This document shows, one piece after another, positions 1-8,678 of a DNA stretch of 46,197 bases. The notes under the pieces were generated by a model. The model made no database searches. It had not been told where the DNA came from and saw only the letters and a program-made list of their open reading frames with translations. The stretch is from Methylococcus sp. (lineage in GTDB: Bacteria; Pseudomonadota; Gammaproteobacteria; Methylococcales; Methylococcaceae). The stretch is taken from assembly GCA_007280285.1 (NCBI GenBank), contig QYQA01000026.1, forward strand, positions 1-46,197, read 5' to 3'. How positions within the stretch are numbered: position 1 is the first letter of the stretch; every line of letters starts with the position of its first letter. A program made the translations under genes and the position numbers.

Positions 1-1437
1 GCCCTCTCGACCTCCCGTCTCATGGTTCATGCCCCCCATACCCATCATCTGATGTCCCATTACGCCCATGCCAGATGGTTTTTTCAGGGCCTCCTTGGGA
101 GAGACTGAAGATTCTCCATGCTCCATCGCCGCAGCATGATCATGAAAGATCTCAATAAGCTGTAGGGAATTAACCGGAATCCGTTCAAATGACAGAACGC
201 CACCCTGCCCATAGGGCTGGCCGTTCAAGACCATGGCCATGGGGGACTCCTTGATCGCAATCGGAATCGGACGGTCCTTGTTCATCACCTGATCCAAACG
301 GTAACGCGCAAAGCGGGAGAGATGCGCCGGCAAGGCGGGGCTATCACTCATCTTCTTGGTGACTTTGAAGCTGACGATAGGAAACGCACTCCCCATGGGA
401 AGCTTCGAAGCGCCCATTCGGCCACCACCCATCGACGCCGCCATCTTGGGCAGGGCACCCTTGAACGGAAGGCTGCCAAGGGTCAACACCGCGCCGAGGC
501 TCTGACCTTTGAAATCAGCCCACACATCAAGACGCTCCCCAGGCGCTAGCATCACGTAAGGATAACGCTCAGGGGCCTCCAGCAAGCCGCCATCAACCCC
601 TATAACGGTCACTTCGCTTCCATCACTCCAGCCAAGCTTGTAGATCCTTGCGTTTGACCCATTCATGATCCGAAGGCGGTAAGCCCTACTCGCGACCTCG
701 ATAGCCCCTCCGGGACGCCCATTCACCAGAATGTGATCGCCCGCAAATCCCAACATGCGCTCGTGCATGTTCGCGGCATACACCAGCTGGTTGTTGCGAT
801 CAAAGCTTCTATCTTGAAGGACCAGTGGGATCTCATGATCCCCCGAAGGAAGGCCCAACTTGGCTTCTTCGGGATCATGGATGATCAAGCCACCCGCAAG
901 GCCAGAATACACTTGAGATGCGGTGGCTCCATGAGGGTGTGGATGATAAATGTGAAAACCAGCCCGATTGAGGACCTCAAACTCATAGACGCGAGTTTCC
1001 CCTTTTGAGATCGCCTGATGCGGGTGACCGTCCATCTCGGCCGGAACATGAAGGCCATGCCAATGGGTGATGGTCGGCTCCGATAATTCGTGTCGAAACT
1101 GAATCCTGACCTTCTGCCCCTGCTGAAGCCGAATCAAAGGACCCAGATAGCTCCCCGGAAGCTCCGTTAAAACCTCTTTAGGACCCGTGATCAGGCGCGC
1201 GGTATAGCGTAAGACTCGGGTTTTGGCCCCTTCAAGAATCGACACCGCCTCTTCTCGGGCGATCAACTCCAATTCGACATCGGGCTTAAAGAGAGGATTC
1301 GGCGGGTTGCCACCGCTACTCCGAGTGGAGGGCATGTCCATGGCACGCAACCAAGATGGCGCAGTCGCTAAACCTAAAAGCCCCAACGCACTTTGTTCTA
1401 AGAAACGGCGGCGTCCTCGTCGTGGTTTTTGGTCCAT
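1..1437 (-). CDS. multicopper oxidase, Tat-exported (C-terminus outside window)
   Basis: The reading frame runs from an ATG at 1437, preceded by AGGAGAA, to the window edge: 479 codons without a stop. The N-terminus has a twin-arginine motif (RRRFL, about residues 10-14) and a hydrophobic stretch ending near SWLRA, so export of a folded metalloenzyme is expected. Copper-ligand motifs are visible: HWHG at about 125-128 and HPHPHG at about 165-170, the two N-terminal type 2/3 signatures of three-domain multicopper oxidases. Near the window edge the protein becomes rich in His and Met (HDHAAAMEHG, then a GMGVMGHQMMGMGGM run), resembling the Met-rich segments of copper-tolerance oxidases such as CueO and CopA. 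The C-terminal type 1 site (HCHxxxH) would lie beyond the window, so catalytic completeness cannot be judged. Likely role: periplasmic Cu(I) or metal oxidation. The family is confident; the substrate is not. Confidence 0.88.
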   Translation of the reverse strand, partial: MDQKPRRGRRRFLEQSALGLLGLATAPSWLRAMDMPSTRSSGGNPPNPLFKPDVELELIAREEAVSILEGAKTRVLRYTARLITGPKEVLTELPGSYLGPLIRLQQGQKVRIQFRHELSEPTITHWHGLHVPAEMDGHPHQAISKGETRVYEFEVLNRAGFHIYHPHPHGATASQVYSGLAGGLIIHDPEEAKLGLPSGDHEIPLVLQDRSFDRNNQLVYAANMHERMLGFAGDHILVNGRPGGAIEVASRAYRLRIMNGSNARIYKLGWSDGSEVTVIGVDGGLLEAPERYPYVMLAPGERLDVWADFKGQSLGAVLTLGSLPFKGALPKMAASMGGGRMGASKLPMGSAFPIVSFKVTKKMSDSPALPAHLSRFARYRLDQVMNKDRPIPIAIKESPMAMVLNGQPYGQGGVLSFERIPVNSLQLIEIFHDHAAAMEHGESSVSPKEALKKPSGMGVMGHQMMGMGGMNHETGGREG

Positions 1438-1483
1438 GGTGTTCTCCTTTTTTCTTCCGTCAAGGGACGATTCCTTAAGGCTC

Positions 1484-1511
1484 AATATAAGTTCTTTCTA
1501 ATAAAATACAA
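1484..1511 (-). promoter_or_regulatory. candidate sigma70-like promoter for the multicopper oxidase
   Basis: Read on the minus strand, TTGTAT (1511-1506) and TATATT (1489-1484) are separated by 16 bases. The -10 box matches the consensus at 5 of 6 positions and the -35 at 3 of 6. It lies about 46 bases upstream of the oxidase ATG, in the most AT-rich stretch between this gene and queG. No CueR- or CopR-like dyad was clear to me. Confidence 0.35.
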
Positions 1512-1557
1512 TCCCCCCACCATTTGTAAGGAAATCGAAGACGCTTAAGGCGGTGTT

Positions 1558-2607
1558 TTATCTGGTCAGATGCTGATCCAGAGCCCAAGCGACATGCTCC
1601 CTCACCAGGGGCGAAGGATCATCGAGACGGCTCTTGAGGGCGGTCATGACCTTGGGTGAGGTCGGCGCATTCCCTAAGGCCACGGCAATGTTCCGGAGCC
1701 AGCGCTCATGGCCGATCCGGCGGATCGCAGAACCCTCCATCAGCGCTAGGAATTCTGATTCACTGAAGGCAAAGAGATCATGAAGCTTCCGGGCGTCAAG
1801 ACCATGTCGTGGCAGAAAGTCCTTCTCTTTTGTAAGACTCGCATAGCGATTCCAGGGACAGACGATCTGACAGTCATCGCAGCCATAGATCCTATGACCG
1901 AAGGCCTTCCTGAAAACCATGGGGATACTGCCTGGATGTTCGATGGTCAGGTAGGAAATACAGCGGCGCGCATCAAGGACATAAGGTGCAATGATCGCCG
2001 CGGTCGGGCAGACATCGATACAGGCCGTACAGCTACCACAATGATTTTGGACCGGATCATCGACGGGGAGCGGAAGATCGGTCAGGATTTCCCCGATAAA
2101 GAAATAAGAACCCGCGTGACGCTGAATGAGATTGGTATGCTTTCCCATCCAACCCAGGCCGCCTTGGGCCGCCAGGGGTTTTTCAAGAATCGGCGCACTG
2201 TCTGAAAAAACCCGGTAGCCAAAAGGGCCGATCAACGCCTCCACGTGCTGAGCCAAGACCTTTAATCGCTGCCGGATGAGTTTATGATAATCACGTCCCA
2301 GGGCGTAACGAGAGATAAAGCCGATATCAGGCTCCAACAGCCGTTCTTGGGTCGTTTCAAGATCCTCCGGAAGATAATCAAGGCGGACACTGATCACCCT
2401 GACGGCATTCTTCACTAACTGAGTAGGATCCGCCCTTATGTGCCGGTAACGACTCATGAAGGCCATCTCGCCGTGGTAGCCCTTCTCAAGCCATGCCATC
2501 AGCCGATCCGTGGCTTCCCCAGGATCAGATTTTGAAACTCTGACATCGGCAAATCCAAGGGTTTGTCCGATGGCTACGATTTGCTGTTTAATGCCGTCCA
2601 CACCCAT
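1558..2607 (-). CDS. queG: epoxyqueuosine reductase QueG
   Basis: This 349-residue iron-sulfur and cobalamin enzyme catalyses the last step of queuosine synthesis, reducing epoxyqueuosine to queuosine in the anticodon of GUN tRNAs in the cytoplasm. Two [4Fe-4S] motifs are visible: C190-x2-C193-x2-C196-x3-C200-P and C243-x2-C246-x3-C250-P, with a further C216 between them. The SDSAPILEKPLA segment around residues 135-146 holds the presumed catalytic Asp136. The C-terminal part resembles the HEAT-like repeat of the family. The length is normal. The gene is transcribed away from nnr, with only 24 bases between the two starts, so their promoters must be very compact or overlap coding sequence. 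In many gammaproteobacteria queG sits beside nnr in exactly this arrangement. Confidence 0.97.
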   Translation of the reverse strand: MGVDGIKQQIVAIGQTLGFADVRVSKSDPGEATDRLMAWLEKGYHGEMAFMSRYRHIRADPTQLVKNAVRVISVRLDYLPEDLETTQERLLEPDIGFISRYALGRDYHKLIRQRLKVLAQHVEALIGPFGYRVFSDSAPILEKPLAAQGGLGWMGKHTNLIQRHAGSYFFIGEILTDLPLPVDDPVQNHCGSCTACIDVCPTAAIIAPYVLDARRCISYLTIEHPGSIPMVFRKAFGHRIYGCDDCQIVCPWNRYASLTKEKDFLPRHGLDARKLHDLFAFSESEFLALMEGSAIRRIGHERWLRNIAVALGNAPTSPKVMTALKSRLDDPSPLVREHVAWALDQHLTR

Positions 2608-2631
2608 GATTAACCCATACTTAATGTCATA

Positions 2632-4155
2632 GTGCCTGTGTCATCCTCAGCGACCTCCCCTGACTTTCCGACCGAACTCTACAACGCCCAAGGCATTGAG
2701 AGGATGGAGCGACTCGCCATGGATGTAGGCGGGATCACCAGTATGGCGCTGATGGAACGCGCCGGCCTTCAGGCCTTTAGAGCGATCCAAGCTAAACGCC
2801 CCGCGGCACGAACGCTCTCCGCCGTCACCGGATCCGGCCATAATGGCGGCGATGCCTTCGTTGTCGCCCGACTGGCCCATGAGATGGGCTTTGATGTCAG
2901 AGTCTACCCGGTCGCACCGATAGAATCTCTGAAGGATGATGCCCGCATCGCTTTTCAACGCTATCAGGACGCCGGCGGTGAAACGCTGGCCTTTATTCCT
3001 GAGGACTTTGAAGCGACCGAGATTCTGGTCGATGGTCTCTTTGGGACAGGTCTCAAACGTCCCATCGAAAGCCCCTATTGGGAAGTCATCGAGGCCATCA
3101 ATCGGTATCGCGCCCGGGGCGATCAGCATACCGTTCGAGAACGCCTCGTCGTAGCCCTTGATCTCCCCTCAGGCATCGCAGCCGACACCGGGGAGGTGCT
3201 TGGGATCGCTGTCGAGGCCGATATGACGGTTACCTTTATCGGCCTGAAACAGGGCCTCTTTACGGGCGCGGCCCCAAGCTTTACCGGGGAAGTGTTCTAC
3301 GATGATCTTGATGTCGCTCCCCTGATCAGACACCGCACCCTTGAAAACGCCCGTCTGCTGCCACCCAAGGTGTCACTGCCGCGTCGCGCCAAGCATACAC
3401 ACAAAGGTCATTACGGTCATGTCCTCGTCATTGGCGGGGATCAAGGCTATCTCGGCGCCGCAAGGCTCGCAGCCGAAGCCTCAGCCCGCGTTGGCGCAGG
3501 CCTTGTCACGATCGCAACCAAGATAGAGCACGCAGGACTCATCACCCTGATGCGCCCTGAACTCATGGGTCACGGTATCGCGGACCCTTTTGAGCTTCTG
3601 GCGTTGATCGAAAAAGCCAATGTCATTGCCGTGGGCCCCGGACTGGGTCAATCCCCGTGGGCTCAAGGCTTGTTTCAGCAAGCACTCGCCAGTGATCTCC
3701 CTCTCATTGTTGATGCGGATGCCCTTCATCTCTTGGCTCAAGCGCCCTTCCGGCGAGATACTTGGGTGCTTACGCCTCACCCCGGGGAGGCGGGCCACCT
3801 CCTTCAGTGCACATCCAAAGTGATTCAACAGGATCGCTTTGGTGCGATCGACGCCCTGACGGCCCGTTACGGGGGGACGATCGTCCTCAAGGGTGCCGGC
3901 ACCTTAATCAAGCAAGACGCCGGGATGACCTGCGTGTGCCGCCTCGGAAACCCTGGCATGGCCACGGGAGGAATGGGCGATGTCCTCACGGGCGTGATCG
4001 CAGGTCTCGTCGCACAAGGAATCGGCCTCAATGAGGCAGCCCAACAAGGGGTCCATCTTCATGCCGCGGCCGGCGATCTCGCAGCGCATCAGGGTGAACG
4101 GGGTCTCTTGGCGGGCGATCTGATGCCGCACTTGCAACGATTAGTGAACACATGA
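2632..4155 (+). CDS. nnr: bifunctional NAD(P)HX epimerase / ADP-dependent NAD(P)HX dehydratase
   Basis: This 507-residue two-domain protein repairs hydrated NADH and NADPH. The N-terminal YjeF epimerase domain (about 1-225) contains the GSGHNGGDAFVVARL and LDLPSGIAADTGEV segments. The C-terminal kinase-like dehydratase domain contains VIGGDQGYLGAA, the VDADALHLL and LTPHPGEAGHLL segments, and the nucleotide-binding GNPGMATGGMGDVLTG motif near residues 440-455. The start is a GTG. The gene ends in an ATGA overlap with tsaE, so the two are translationally coupled. The order nnr-tsaE-amidase is a common gammaproteobacterial cluster. All expected motifs are present and nothing appears truncated. 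Confidence 0.96.
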   Translation: MPVSSSATSPDFPTELYNAQGIERMERLAMDVGGITSMALMERAGLQAFRAIQAKRPAARTLSAVTGSGHNGGDAFVVARLAHEMGFDVRVYPVAPIESLKDDARIAFQRYQDAGGETLAFIPEDFEATEILVDGLFGTGLKRPIESPYWEVIEAINRYRARGDQHTVRERLVVALDLPSGIAADTGEVLGIAVEADMTVTFIGLKQGLFTGAAPSFTGEVFYDDLDVAPLIRHRTLENARLLPPKVSLPRRAKHTHKGHYGHVLVIGGDQGYLGAARLAAEASARVGAGLVTIATKIEHAGLITLMRPELMGHGIADPFELLALIEKANVIAVGPGLGQSPWAQGLFQQALASDLPLIVDADALHLLAQAPFRRDTWVLTPHPGEAGHLLQCTSKVIQQDRFGAIDALTARYGGTIVLKGAGTLIKQDAGMTCVCRLGNPGMATGGMGDVLTGVIAGLVAQGIGLNEAAQQGVHLHAAAGDLAAHQGERGLLAGDLMPHLQRLVNT

Positions 4156-4646
4156 AGCCCCTGAAGCACCGTGATGAGAAGTCACTGACCTGGATGCTGC
4201 TGGATGAAGCCGCCACGATGGCCTTTGGCGCCCATTTACTGAGGTCGGCCCTTGGCCATGGTTTGGTGACGCTGTCAGGACCTCTCGGTGCCGGCAAAAC
4301 GACTTTGGTTCGAGGGCTTCTTCGCGCCACCGGTTACCAAGGCGCGGTCAAGAGCCCGACCTTTACCTTGGTGGAATCCTACGAATCCAAAGAGCGATCC
4401 ATTTACCACTTTGATCTCTATCGTTTGGCCGACCCCGATGAACTTGAATGGCTCGGCTTTAGAGACTACCTCCGCCCTGAGGCACTGTGTCTTATTGAGT
4501 GGCCGGAAAAAGGGGCGGGGTTTCTTCCCTCCCCCGACCTTGAGATCACCCTCACCCCGTGCCCCGAAGGGCGGAAACTAAAACTTTCAGCGGGAACCCT
4601 CAAGGGCGATGCGATGCTGGGGTGCCTTTTAACGGGCGACCCATGA
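4152..4646 (+). CDS. tsaE: tRNA threonylcarbamoyladenosine biosynthesis ATPase TsaE
   Basis: This 164-residue cytoplasmic P-loop ATPase works with TsaB and TsaD to make the t6A modification at position 37 of ANN-decoding tRNAs. The Walker A motif GPLGAGKTT is at about residues 43-51. The family-typical segments VKSPTFTLVESY, IYHFDLYRL and LIEWPEKG follow in order. Length is normal. The start overlaps the nnr stop (ATGA) and the stop overlaps the amidase start (ATGA), which places it inside a coupled operon. TsaB and TsaD are not in this window. Confidence 0.96.
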   Translation: MKPLKHRDEKSLTWMLLDEAATMAFGAHLLRSALGHGLVTLSGPLGAGKTTLVRGLLRATGYQGAVKSPTFTLVESYESKERSIYHFDLYRLADPDELEWLGFRDYLRPEALCLIEWPEKGAGFLPSPDLEITLTPCPEGRKLKLSAGTLKGDAMLGCLLTGDP

Positions 4647-5428
4647 GGCCTTTGGTGAAGACGAAGACATTGCAGCGCGCCACCTTTGGATGGGCCTTGG
4701 TTCTCCTGGGTGTGGCGAACGCTGCCGCAGGGACGCCCCCTGATAGCCCAAAGACGTCCTTTGTGGTCGTCATCGATGCCGGCCATGGCGGCAAAGACAG
4801 CGGCGCCTTGGGGCCTTCGGGAACCCAAGAAAAAACGGTGGTCCTAGATATTGCAAGGCGGCTCAATAACTACCTCCTCCATGAAGCCGGTATTCACCCG
4901 GTGATGGTTCGTCACCATGACCTTTACGTCAGCCTTTCAGAGCGGGCGAAGCTGGCCAGACGGGTTCATGCGGATCTCTTTATTTCACTGCATGCCGATG
5001 CGTATGAGGAGCCAGCGGCACGCGGCTCGTCGGTCTATACGCTGTCAGATCATGGCGCCAGCTCGGAGGCCGCAAGAACCCTCGCTGATCGTGAAAATGC
5101 AGGCGAAGTGGGCGGCGTCGATCTTCGATCAGAAGATGCCGTCCTTGCAGGGGTTCTTGTGGACCTTTCAAAAAATGCGAGCCTTGAGGCCAGTGACGTC
5201 GCCGCAACGAAGATGCTAAAAGCCCTTCGTGAGCATCTCAAGGTCCACCACGATACCGTTCAAAAAGCAGGCTTTAAGGTCCTCAAATCGGTCGATGTGC
5301 CCTCCATGCTCATCGAGACCGGGTTTATCTCAAACCCCGACGAGGCGCGCGCCCTGACCGATCCAAAGCAGCAAGATAACATCGCCCGTGCCCTCCTTCG
5401 AGGCATCAAAGCCTACGCCCACCGATGA
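4643..5428 (+). CDS. N-acetylmuramoyl-L-alanine amidase (Amidase_3 family), exported
   Basis: This 261-residue protein is predicted to cleave the amide bond between MurNAc and the stem peptide in periplasmic peptidoglycan. I chose the ATG at 4643 because it forms an ATGA overlap with the tsaE stop and is followed by a signal peptide (hydrophobic segment about 12-29, ending ANAAAG). The zinc-ligand and catalytic segments are visible: VVIDAGHGGKDSG, the Glu in the TQEKTVVLD stretch, SLHADAY and SMLIETGFISN. The usual tsaE-linked amidases (AmiB/AmiC type) carry an N-terminal AMIN domain and often a C-terminal LysM; neither is present here, only the catalytic domain. The usual downstream mutL-miaA is also absent; yciH follows instead. 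Confidence 0.92.
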   Translation: MRPLVKTKTLQRATFGWALVLLGVANAAAGTPPDSPKTSFVVVIDAGHGGKDSGALGPSGTQEKTVVLDIARRLNNYLLHEAGIHPVMVRHHDLYVSLSERAKLARRVHADLFISLHADAYEEPAARGSSVYTLSDHGASSEAARTLADRENAGEVGGVDLRSEDAVLAGVLVDLSKNASLEASDVAATKMLKALREHLKVHHDTVQKAGFKVLKSVDVPSMLIETGFISNPDEARALTDPKQQDNIARALLRGIKAYAHR

Positions 5429-5784
5429 ATAAGTTACCGCCGACCCGTCTGGTCTATTCCACCGAACAGGGCCGCCTGTGCCCTCACTGTCAGCAACCCG
5501 TCAAGGCCTGCCGCTGCGAAAAAAAAAGAGCCCTCCCGACCGGAGATGGCATCATCAGAATTCATCTTGAAACCAAAGGTCGAAAAGGCAAAGGGGTCAC
5601 AGTGATCGCGGGGATCCCGCTCGCCGATGAAGCCCTCGAGCAGCTGGGAAAACAATTAAAGCAGCGCTGTGGAACGGGGGGCACGGTCAAAGACGGCACC
5701 ATCGAAATCCAAGGGGACCATATCGAAAAGCTGTCGATGGAACTTAAAGCCAAAGGCTTTACCGTCAAACGAAAAGGCGGCTGA
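5425..5784 (+). CDS. yciH: SUI1/eIF1-family translation factor YciH
   Basis: This 119-residue protein belongs to the bacterial SUI1 (eIF1-like) family, linked to fidelity of translation initiation. A short N-terminal cysteine cluster (CPHCQQPVKACRC, about 19-31) precedes the SUI1 domain, recognised by RKGKGVTVIAGIPL, the CGTGGTVKDGTIEIQGD stretch and the C-terminal GFTVKRKGG. The start overlaps the amidase stop (ATGA), so it ends the nnr-tsaE-amidase-yciH operon. A 9-bp perfect hairpin follows directly. Placement behind the amidase is unusual. Confidence 0.94.
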   Translation: MNKLPPTRLVYSTEQGRLCPHCQQPVKACRCEKKRALPTGDGIIRIHLETKGRKGKGVTVIAGIPLADEALEQLGKQLKQRCGTGGTVKDGTIEIQGDHIEKLSMELKAKGFTVKRKGG

Positions 5785-5789
5785 AGGCA

Positions 5790-5813
5790 CCATGGGGCCT
5801 TTAAGCCCCATGG
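5790..5813. terminator. bidirectional terminator-like hairpin between convergent genes
   Basis: CCATGGGGC (5790-5798) and GCCCCATGG (5805-5813) pair perfectly over 9 bp with a 6-base loop. The hairpin lies 6 bases after the yciH stop and 24 bases beyond the stop of the convergent KYPA-repeat gene. No T-tract follows on either strand, so it may act as a U-less terminator or as an mRNA 3'-end stabiliser. Confidence 0.55.
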
Positions 5814-5836
5814 ACGCCCCGCGCGCTCACCTTGAT

Positions 5837-6124
5837 TTAATTGGCTGGATAGAGGAGCGTCGGATTGAAATAGGCCGCTGGATACTTCGCATCGGCTTCA
5901 TGCTGAGGTTCTGCCGCCGCTTGCTGAGGAACCTGGGTGACACTCCCTGCAGAAGGGGTCGTGGCCAAGGCCCCTGAAGTTTTCTCGATGAGCTCTGGAT
6001 TTGAAAAAATCACCGACGGCTGAAAATTCCAGGCCGGATATTTTTCTTCACTGGCGATAGCTGTTGAGGCCATCCAGCTAATGCCTAAGAGCGATGCGAC
6101 CGCCAACGTCTGGACCATATTCAT
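5837..6124 (-). CDS. small exported protein with duplicated KYPA..F.P motif
   Basis: I do not recognise this 95-residue protein. The ATG at 6124 is chosen over an in-frame TTG six codons upstream because GGAG lies about 9 bases before it and a clean signal peptide follows (MNMVQTLAVASLLGISW, cleavage near TAIAS). The mature protein begins EEKYPAWNFQPSVIFSNPE and ends DAKYPAAYFNPTLLYPAN, so the motif KYPAxxFxPxxxxxxP occurs twice, flanking a linker of about 35 residues rich in Ala, Thr and Gln. There are no cysteines and no membrane anchor. The gene lies downstream of formate-tetrahydrofolate ligase on the same strand, but the 221-base gap argues for its own promoter. Function is unknown; a periplasmic or surface-binding peptide is a guess. 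Confidence 0.75.
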   Translation of the reverse strand: MNMVQTLAVASLLGISWMASTAIASEEKYPAWNFQPSVIFSNPELIEKTSGALATTPSAGSVTQVPQQAAAEPQHEADAKYPAAYFNPTLLYPAN

Positions 6125-6345
6125 TGTTAAATCTCCACTCAATCATTTTTTTAACGTTCAGCGGCCCTTTAATATGGCCGCAACCCCTGGTTGATTTTCA
6201 GGGTCTAGAAGTCCCAACTTAGGACCCTTGAGGCCCTCTTGAGGTTCCTTGCTACCCTTTTTTCAGCACGACGAATCTCATACTCTATCCCAAAATGGTC
6301 CGCTGCGGAATGTTCAAAGACGCAGCACTTGTTCCTTGATATTCC
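6125..6345. other. intergenic region with several dyads (fhs 3' end / KYPA gene leader)
   Basis: This 221-base gap holds no gene I can support. Three dyads are visible. GCTGCG (6302-6307) pairs with CGCAGC (6321-6326) across a 13-base loop just past the fhs stop and could end that transcript. CCCTG/CAGGG arms lie near 6185-6206. GCGGCC (6161-6166) pairs with GGCCGC (6176-6181) in what would be the leader of the KYPA-repeat gene, about 37 bases before its ATG. A short direct repeat of CCTCAAG on the minus strand lies near 6220-6243. No clear promoter hexamers were found. Confidence 0.4.
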
Positions 6346-8019
6346 CTAGAAAAGACCCGTAATATTCCCATCATCATCCACGTCAATCGCTTCAGCGGCA
6401 GGGACCCTTGGCAAACCCGGCATGGTCATGATATCCCCAGCAACCGCCACCACAAAGCCCGCCCCATTGGCCAGGCGGACTTCGCGGATATGGACCTGAT
6501 GGTCCTTCGGAGCGCCTCGCTCAAGGGGATCGGTTGAAAATGACATCTGGGTCTTGGCCATACAAACCGGGTACAAAGGGTACTGTGAAGACCAAAGACT
6601 CAACTGCTCCTTGACCTTGGCATCGGCCGTGATGCTGCTGGCCCCGTAGATCTTGGTCGCTATCGCATGGATTTTGTCCCACAGGGAGAGGGTTTCATCA
6701 TAGACGTAGTGATGCTGTCCCGGCGCGGTATCGACTTGCTGCTGGACCACTCGGGCCAGATCAAGGGCCCCCTGCCCCCCTTCGGCCCAATGTCGGGCCA
6801 CAACGACTTTGACGCCGAGGGCTTCACAGGCTTGAAACAGCCAGTCAATTTCAGACGCTGTATCGAGGGTGAAGTGATTGATCGCCACGACACAAGGAAG
6901 GCCGAAGTGCTCTTTGATGTTAAAGACATGCTTTTCAAGGTTCGAGAATCCCGCCTTAAGCGCGTTGAGATCCTCCACATGGAGTCGATCCTTAGCGAGA
7001 CCCCCATGATATTTGAGGGCGCGGATCGTCGCGACCAGAACAACCGCCGCCGGCTGCAAACCCGCCATACGCGATTTGATATCGATAAACTTCTCAGCCC
7101 CAAGATCAGCCCCAAAACCCGCTTCGGTTACCACGTAGTCCGCTAGCTTCAGTGCGGTCCGGGTCGCCATCACGGTGTTACAGCCATGGGCGATATTGGC
7201 AAACGGACCGCCATGAATGAGGGCGAGATTATTTTCAAGGGTCTGCACCAGGTTCGGCTTGATTGCTTCTTTGAGGAGCGCTGCCATCGCGCCTTGCGCG
7301 TTGAGGTCGCGGGCATAGACCGGGGTCATGCCATCCCCTTGATAGCCAATGATGATGCGTCCGAGACGCTCTTTCAGATCCCTTAAACCCTTAGCAAGAC
7401 AGAGAATCGCCATGACTTCGGAGGCGACCACGATATCAAAACCATCCTCCCGAGGATAACCATTCGGGGTGCCGCCGAGTCCGATCACAATCTTTCGAAG
7501 GGCCCGGTCATTCATGTCGACCACCCGCTTCCATTGGATCCGCCGGGGATCAATGCCCAGCGGGTTACCCTGGGTGATGTGGTTATCAATGAGCGCCGCC
7601 AGAAGATTATGAGCGACGCCGACCGCATGAAAATCACCGGTAAAATGGAGATTGATATCCTCCATCGGGACCACTTGGGCATAGCCACCCCCAGCCGCAC
7701 CTCCCTTCATCCCGAAACAAGGTCCAAGGGATGGCTCCCGAAGGCAGATGACGGTTTTCTTGCCCAGGAGGTTCAATGCATCACCCAGACCGACCGTGGT
7801 GGTGGTCTTCCCTTCCCCCGCCGGAGTGGGACTGATGGCGGTGACCAAAATCAGTTTGCCATCGGGTCGGTCCGCCATCGCACGGATATAATCCAGGGAG
7901 AGTTTTGCCTTATAGTGACCATAAGGGTCCATGGCACTGGCGGGTATACCCAAACGCTCAGCGGCCAGTGTCGTTATAGGTTCAAGGCGGGCGGCTCGGG
8001 CAATCTCAATATCCGACAT
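6346..8019 (-). CDS. fhs: formate--tetrahydrofolate ligase
   Basis: This 557-residue cytoplasmic enzyme makes 10-formyl-tetrahydrofolate from formate, THF and ATP. The P-loop-like [15 protein letters not shown] segment lies at about 66-80, followed by the [22 protein letters not shown] substrate region (kept in two family blocks) and the conserved [13 protein letters not shown] segment. The length equals the family norm. The ATG at 8019 has AAGGAAA about 5 bases upstream. folD, purU and formate dehydrogenase genes are not nearby, so it stands alone. In gammaproteobacteria the enzyme is patchy and is prominent in methylotrophs and formate users; that ecological link is inference. Confidence 0.97.
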   Translation of the reverse strand: MSDIEIARAARLEPITTLAAERLGIPASAMDPYGHYKAKLSLDYIRAMADRPDGKLILVTAISPTPAGEGKTTTTVGLGDALNLLGKKTVICLREPSLGPCFGMKGGAAGGGYAQVVPMEDINLHFTGDFHAVGVAHNLLAALIDNHITQGNPLGIDPRRIQWKRVVDMNDRALRKIVIGLGGTPNGYPREDGFDIVVASEVMAILCLAKGLRDLKERLGRIIIGYQGDGMTPVYARDLNAQGAMAALLKEAIKPNLVQTLENNLALIHGGPFANIAHGCNTVMATRTALKLADYVVTEAGFGADLGAEKFIDIKSRMAGLQPAAVVLVATIRALKYHGGLAKDRLHVEDLNALKAGFSNLEKHVFNIKEHFGLPCVVAINHFTLDTASEIDWLFQACEALGVKVVVARHWAEGGQGALDLARVVQQQVDTAPGQHHYVYDETLSLWDKIHAIATKIYGASSITADAKVKEQLSLWSSQYPLYPVCMAKTQMSFSTDPLERGAPKDHQVHIREVRLANGAGFVVAVAGDIMTMPGLPRVPAAEAIDVDDDGNITGLF

Positions 8020-8082
8020 ACTGTTTCCTTAAAGGGGCGCGCAAGGGGTGAAAGCGCGGTAAATGATGAGGTTTACGGGGTT

Positions 8083-8568
8083 TCAGCGACCGCAACATTT
8101 CTTGTATTTTTTGTCGCTACCACAAGGACACGGCGCATTCTTGAGCGGCTGCCCAAGATGCGCTATCTTCCCGTGGAAGGGGAATGTCGCATCGAGATAC
8201 ACCCACTGACCCCGGGATCGAGTGAAACGGCTGACCTCATGAAAAAGATAGGTCTCCTCACCGAGTTCGTAACGCGCTTTAAATTCGACCACGCCCCGCT
8301 CATCGCTTGCACTGCCGCCGATCGTCTTGACGATTTCAAGGCTCGACCAGCGCCGTTCATCCTTTTCAAAGCCCAGCTGTTTAGGCCGAGTCGTCAGATC
8401 CCAAGACTGTAGAATGTAGTCTGCCTGATGCAGTTGAAACGCTGAAAACCTCGACCGCATCAGGGATTCGGCCGTCGGTGGTGGCTGCGCTGCGAGCAGA
8501 TAAGGGCCGCAGCAGGCCCCAAAGGTCTCACCAGAAAAGCAGGCACACGGGATGAAGGGATCCAACAT
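8083..8568 (-). CDS. ychJ: YchJ-family (UPF0225) SEC-C zinc-binding protein
   Basis: This 161-residue protein has the YchJ layout: an N-terminal cysteine cluster (CACFSGETFGACCGPYL, about 8-24), the family signature LMRSRFSAF at about 36-44, a central NTF2-like region, and a C-terminal SEC-C zinc motif (CPCGSDKKYKKCCG). SEC-C motifs also occur in SecA, but this protein has no ATPase domain. The biochemical function of YchJ is not established. It lies upstream of fhs on the same strand with a 63-base gap, and its start faces mutY. Confidence 0.93.
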   Translation of the reverse strand: MLDPFIPCACFSGETFGACCGPYLLAAQPPPTAESLMRSRFSAFQLHQADYILQSWDLTTRPKQLGFEKDERRWSSLEIVKTIGGSASDERGVVEFKARYELGEETYLFHEVSRFTRSRGQWVYLDATFPFHGKIAHLGQPLKNAPCPCGSDKKYKKCCGR

Positions 8569-8678
8569 GGTCGTCGCAGAGGTAAAGCAATGATTTTAGC
8601 ATCGCGACCCATCTCGTGGCGCCTAGATCCTAAGGGACCCCCCGTGACATCTCGTCCCCATCGCGGCAACCCCTCCCG

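Noticed and set aside
6161-6181. GCGGCC/GGCCGC dyad as a terminator of fhs
   Set aside because: It lies about 165 bases past the fhs stop and close to the next gene's start, so a leader structure or restriction-site-like coincidence is more likely.
7534-8412. Open frame antisense to the fhs start and ychJ (292 codons)
   Set aside because: It crosses two convincing genes on the other strand and has no domain of its own.
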